From the NCBI GenBank assembly GCA_003533545.1, contig DQEK01000160.1:1-8638 (forward strand): a stretch of 8,638 nucleotides of DNA, in the 5' to 3' direction. This stretch comes from Acidobacteriota bacterium. Its GTDB lineage: Bacteria > Acidobacteriota > Vicinamibacteria > Vicinamibacterales > UBA8438. The notes under the pieces were generated by a model. That model worked only from the letters and a program-made list of their open reading frames with translations. It was not told where the DNA came from and ran no database searches. The translations under genes were made by a program, and so were the position numbers. Positions 5,530 to 8,638 of the stretch are shown here, one piece after another (the stretch's first letter is position 1; each line of letters begins with the position of its first letter).

Positions 5530-6948
5530 TCAGTCGACCCGTTTGGGCCGGTAAACATGCGTACTCTGTCCAAAAAAAACTTCGGCCGATTCCATCAACG
5601 TCTCTGACAGCGTGGGATGTGGATGTATGCACAACCGCAAGTCAGCGACTGTAGCCCCCATCTCGATCGCGATCACCCCTTCTGCGATTAGCTCGCCGGC
5701 ACCAACCCCAGCGATACCGACACCGAGAATTTGCTCCGTCGCCGGATCGATCACCAGCTTCGTAACACCCGATGGTCGGTCGAGCGTAACGGCTCGTCCC
5801 GAGGCCGCCCAGGGAAAACGGGACACCTGCACCGCCTGCCCGTTAGCCTTAGCCTGAGTCTCAGTTAGTCCGCACCAGGCGACTTCTGGATCGGTGAAAA
5901 CAACAGCGGGAATCGCGGTCGGTTCGAACACCCCCTTGTGGCCAGCTATCGCCTCAACAGCGATGCGCGCCTCGTGACTCGCCTTATGCGCGAGCATCGG
6001 CTCCCCCACTAAATCTCCGACAGCAAAAATGGTCGGTTCGTCGGTTCGACGCTGTCCGTCAACCGTCACAAACCCCCGTGCGCAGCGCTGCACACTCGTG
6101 GTATCCAATCCCTCGATCTCCGAGTTAGGCACGCGCCCAACGGCCACCAATACCCGGTCGAAATGTCGGTCCAACTCGACATTTCCAGCCCCCTGTAAAG
6201 TCACACGCACGCCGTCACCCTCTTCAACGAGGCTTCCAACCGTGGTCTCGAGTAGGACCTCCTGGCAAACATCCTCAAGCCGTCTGGCCACAACCGAAGT
6301 TAAATCTCGGTCGGCACCAGGCAATAATTCGGACGTCATTTCGACCACCGTCACGGCGGAACCAAGCGCCGCGTAGACTGACCCGAGTTCGAGACCGATA
6401 TACCCCCCACCAACCACCAGCAACGACGTAGGGACACTTGGAAGTTCGAGGGCCCGAGTCGAGTCCCACACGCGATCACCACCAAGTGACAGCGACGCTG
6501 GCAACGCAGGACGAGACCCAGTGGCGAGGATAGCGTGCTCAAACTGCAGATCGATCAGCCCCTGATCTGGCCGGGTCACTCGCACCGTGGTAGGCCCGCC
6601 TAGTGCAGCTCGACCACGCAGAAAGGTGACGCCTCGCCGGTTCGAGAGTTGACCCAGCCCACCAGTAAGACGATCTACGACCCCGTCCTTCCATTCCCGT
6701 AATCGGTCAAGATCGAGAGCCGGCGCCCCGAAGTCAACGCCCCAGGCAGCCGCCTCACGTGCCTCGGTCAGCACCTTGGCAACATGCAGCAAGGCCTTCG
6801 AAGGCATGCACCCACGATACAAACAGACTCCCCCAGGGTCCGCAGCCTCATCAATGAGAGTAACCTGCATGCCTAGGTCAGCAGCCAGAAACGCGGCTGC
6901 GTACCCCCCTGGGCCACCGCCGATCACCGCGACCTGCGTCGTTGTCAT
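5530..6948 (-). CDS. lpd: Dihydrolipoyl dehydrogenase (E3)
   Basis: The product has 472 residues, the usual length for E3, the FAD enzyme that reoxidises dihydrolipoyl groups of 2-oxoacid dehydrogenase complexes and glycine H-protein while reducing NAD+. The FAD-binding Rossmann motif VAVIGGGPGGYAAAF is at 6-20. The redox-active disulfide is GGVCLYRGCMPSKALL with Cys42 and Cys47. ATGSRP is at 142-147, the NAD-binding motif GGGYIGLE at 180-187, and the second FAD contact FAVGD at 308-312. The C-terminal interface has HPHPTLSE with the catalytic His444-Glu449 pair. All key residues are present. The ATG at 6948 is chosen because the protein core starts at once; the frame extends 64 codons upstream to 7140 but that extension has no family sequence and crosses two palindromes. 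The Shine-Dalgarno is weak (GGCGAG). It stands alone rather than in an E1-E2-E3 operon within this window, facing lipA. Confidence 0.96.
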   Translation of the reverse strand: MTTTQVAVIGGGPGGYAAAFLAADLGMQVTLIDEAADPGGVCLYRGCMPSKALLHVAKVLTEAREAAAWGVDFGAPALDLDRLREWKDGVVDRLTGGLGQLSNRRGVTFLRGRAALGGPTTVRVTRPDQGLIDLQFEHAILATGSRPALPASLSLGGDRVWDSTRALELPSVPTSLLVVGGGYIGLELGSVYAALGSAVTVVEMTSELLPGADRDLTSVVARRLEDVCQEVLLETTVGSLVEEGDGVRVTLQGAGNVELDRHFDRVLVAVGRVPNSEIEGLDTTSVQRCARGFVTVDGQRRTDEPTIFAVGDLVGEPMLAHKASHEARIAVEAIAGHKGVFEPTAIPAVVFTDPEVAWCGLTETQAKANGQAVQVSRFPWAASGRAVTLDRPSGVTKLVIDPATEQILGVGIAGVGAGELIAEGVIAIEMGATVADLRLCIHPHPTLSETLMESAEVFFGQSTHVYRPKRVD

Positions 6949-6972
6949 AAGCTCGCCCGCTTCCGCCCTCGC

Positions 6973-6984
6973 ACAACGCGTTGT
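6973..6984. repeat. Perfect 12-bp palindrome upstream of lpd
   Basis: ACAACGCGTTGT is a perfect palindrome placed 24 bases before the lpd start codon. The position suits an operator or a leader hairpin. No known regulator motif was recognised. Confidence 0.35.
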
Positions 6985-7005
6985 TCCGGGTCGATCCCCT
7001 TTTCT

Positions 7006-7017
7006 CGGGGCGCCCCG
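7006..7017. repeat. Second perfect 12-bp palindrome upstream of lpd
   Basis: CGGGGCGCCCCG is a perfect palindrome 21 bases beyond the first one. The preceding CCCC at 6996-6999 can alternatively pair with its GGGG half (7007-7010), giving two mutually exclusive hairpins in a leader RNA. Function is unknown. Confidence 0.3.
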
Positions 7018-7274
7018 TTCTCTGGCCAACACTGGCACCCAATAAGCATCGCTTTGACCAGCACCACACACCTGCCCACCGTTTCGCCACGGACCAAGCG
7101 AACGCACCGAGCCCTTCGACCACGCGTGACCGGCGTTCAACCCACGCAGCCACCTAGGGTCTTAAGTGTAGCAAGATGCTTCCTTGCCTTGCCCAACCCA
7201 GAAGTAACATCATGGGGACTGTTTCGCAGTGGAAGCGCCGGTGCGGTTGTCGGCAAAGCCAAGGAAGCGTGCGT

Positions 7275-8638
7275 ATGAGCAAGACGGCTGCTAGCACCAG
7301 AATCGCTCTACCCCTCATTAGTGGCGTCGGCCTGCTCGCCGCGGTTGGGGTCACGACGGTGGGCGCACAGCAAGAAACCACCATGACTCGATTGTTCGTA
7401 CCAGTTGAAATCGCGGCGGACCTGTCTGACCTCCCGGGGGCAGAACGTGATGCCCTCGCTCATATCGTCGACGCCGCCCGCGTCATGGACGGACTTTTTC
7501 TCGAACAAGTCTGGGCCGGCAACCCGTCGATGCTGCTCTCGCTCCTCAACAACCAGAGCGCAACGGGGGTAGCCAGGCTAGACTTCTTCCTCCTCAACAA
7601 GGGACCTTGGTCGCGTATCGAGGACAATCGGCGATTCGTGCCGGGCGCGCCTGAGAAACCACCCGGCGCCAATTTCTACCCTGTCGACGCCACCAGGGGC
7701 GAGATTGCAGCCTGGTTCGACCAACTGGAAGGGCAAGCCCGCCGAGAAGCCACTGGCTTTTTCACGACGATTCGTCGGGGAGCCGATGGCGGGTTCTCCA
7801 TCATCCCCTATAGCGTGGAATATCAGGGACCCTTGGCCATCGCCGCCGAACACCTGCGAGCCGCGGCTCGCGCCACTGCCCAGCCAACCCTTCGGCGCTA
7901 TCTTGAGAGTCGCGCCACGGCGTTCGCTTCGAACGACTATTACGACAGTGATGTCGCCTGGCTGGAACTCGACGCCTCCATCGAACCCACTATCGGCCCC
8001 TACGAGGTATACGAGGACGAGTGGTTCAACTACAAGGCCGCATTCGAAGCCTTCGTGACCGTGACAGATGAACAGGACACGGCGAACCTAGCTCGATTCG
8101 GTACCCAACTGCAATCGCTGGAGGACACACTCCCAATCGAACCAGCCTTTCGTAATCCAGCCCTCGGGGTACTAGCACCGATCAGAGTCGTGAATGTGGT
8201 CTTTACGGCAGGAGATGCCAACAGCGGAGTTCAGACTGCAGCCTTCAACCTGCCCAATGACGAACGAGTCTTACGCGAAAAGGGCTCCAAGCGGGTCATG
8301 CTCAAGAACGTGCAGGAAGCGAAGTTCCAACAGGTCCTAAGCCCGATCGCACGCACGGTGCTCACCGCCGCCGACCGACAAGAGGTATCGTTCGATGCGT
8401 TCTTCACACACATTCTGATGCACGAACTAATGCACGGACTCGGCCCCAGTACGATCACTGTGGACGGTCGTGAGACCACCGTGCGGCAGGAACTCAGAGA
8501 AACCTACAGCGTGATCGAAGAAGCCAAAGCGGACATCTCTGGGCTCTGGGCACTGCACCAACTGGTAGACCGAGGAGAAGTCGAGGCATCACTCGCACGA
8601 AGCATGTACTCGACGTTCCTCGCCTCGACGTTCCGATC
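7275..8638 (+). CDS. Exported M49-family (dipeptidyl peptidase III-like) zinc peptidase, 3' truncated
   Basis: The frame runs from the ATG at 7275 off the right edge, giving 454 residues. A signal peptide is visible: a polar N-terminus with Lys3 and Arg9, a hydrophobic stretch at 10-29, and a probable signal peptidase I site after Ala31 (TVGA|QQ). The zinc site is HELMHGLGP with His383, Glu384 and His387, and the third ligand is expected in EEAKAD (415-420; Glu416 most likely by analogy with EECRAE of DPP III). Segments IGPYEVYEDEWFNYKAAFEAF and AAFNLPNDERV match bacterial M49-related proteins and the DPP III-like part of plant Nudix hydrolase 3 as I recall them. Classical DPP III removes dipeptides from oligopeptides, has HExxGH, and is cytosolic; this one has HExxH and appears periplasmic or secreted. 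The substrate is unknown. The ribosome binding site is AAGGAAG. The last part of the protein is missing. Confidence 0.82.
   Translation, partial: MSKTAASTRIALPLISGVGLLAAVGVTTVGAQQETTMTRLFVPVEIAADLSDLPGAERDALAHIVDAARVMDGLFLEQVWAGNPSMLLSLLNNQSATGVARLDFFLLNKGPWSRIEDNRRFVPGAPEKPPGANFYPVDATRGEIAAWFDQLEGQARREATGFFTTIRRGADGGFSIIPYSVEYQGPLAIAAEHLRAAARATAQPTLRRYLESRATAFASNDYYDSDVAWLELDASIEPTIGPYEVYEDEWFNYKAAFEAFVTVTDEQDTANLARFGTQLQSLEDTLPIEPAFRNPALGVLAPIRVVNVVFTAGDANSGVQTAAFNLPNDERVLREKGSKRVMLKNVQEAKFQQVLSPIARTVLTAADRQEVSFDAFFTHILMHELMHGLGPSTITVDGRETTVRQELRETYSVIEEAKADISGLWALHQLVDRGEVEASLARSMYSTFLASTFR

Larger units (their letters stand above)
6949..7274. promoter_or_regulatory. Divergent intergenic region between lpd and the M49-like peptidase gene
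   Basis: The 326 bases separate two divergent start codons, so promoters for both should lie here. I could not find a convincing -35/-10 pair for either gene. The lpd-proximal side carries two perfect 12-bp palindromes (listed separately). AAGGAAG at 7261-7267, 7 bases before the ATG at 7275, is the likely ribosome binding site of the peptidase gene. Confidence 0.45.

Noticed and set aside
5307..5573. Minus-strand 88-residue frame at the end of lpd
   Set aside because: It overlaps the lpd C-terminus out of frame and is rich in Arg/Gly/Ser without motifs.
6949..7140. 64-residue N-terminal extension of lpd
   Set aside because: E3 enzymes begin just before the FAD motif, as the ATG at 6948 does; the extension has unrelated composition and covers palindromic leader DNA.
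1..8638. tRNA, rRNA, CRISPR arrays, insertion sequences or prophage genes
   Set aside because: No cloverleaf, array-like direct repeats, transposase or integrase motifs were seen on either strand.

Overview
The window reads as ordinary chromosomal DNA from a moderately GC-rich, didermic (Gram-negative-type) bacterium. An Omp85-type outer-membrane barrel fragment and two proteins with Sec-type signal peptides show an outer membrane and a periplasm. A Thermus-like 7Fe/8Fe ferredoxin, a complex I pair with soil/marine-type sequence features, and exported TPR/retropepsin and M49-like peptidases are reminiscent of Acidobacteriota or Gemmatimonadota. That assignment is a weak inference from protein style; no rRNA or other phylogenetic marker is present.

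Layout. Bases 1-608 (+) hold the C-terminal end of an outer-membrane beta-barrel protein. It converges on 701-2206 (-), an exported protein with TPR repeats followed by two retropepsin-like aspartic protease domains. Upstream of that, on the same strand, lies a compact three-gene unit transcribed fdxA (3723-3460), nuoB (3444-2908), nuoI (2905-2435), with gaps of 15 and 2 bases. A gene-free stretch of about 590 bases (3724-4315) separates it from the divergent lipA (4316-5281, +), lipoyl synthase. lipA converges on lpd (6948-5530, -), dihydrolipoyl dehydrogenase. A 326-base intergenic region with two perfect 12-bp palindromes separates lpd from a divergent, exported M49 (dipeptidyl peptidase III-like) zinc peptidase that runs off the right edge (7275-8638, +).

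How the genes relate. lipA and lpd both serve lipoyl-dependent 2-oxoacid dehydrogenases (and glycine cleavage): LipA inserts the sulfurs of the lipoyl cofactor and Lpd reoxidises the dihydrolipoyl arm to make NADH. NADH then enters respiration through complex I, two of whose Fe-S subunits (NuoB, NuoI) are encoded here beside a small ferredoxin. The two exported peptidases and the barrel protein form a separate cell-envelope theme.

No tRNA, rRNA, CRISPR array, transposon, integrase or prophage signal was seen. Most of the window is core metabolism. The points most worth a second look are the isolated fdxA-nuoB-nuoI unit, the exported M49-like enzyme with an HExxH instead of HExxGH motif, the tandem aspartic protease, and the paired palindromes upstream of lpd. 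I did not find convincing evidence for a wholly new system.
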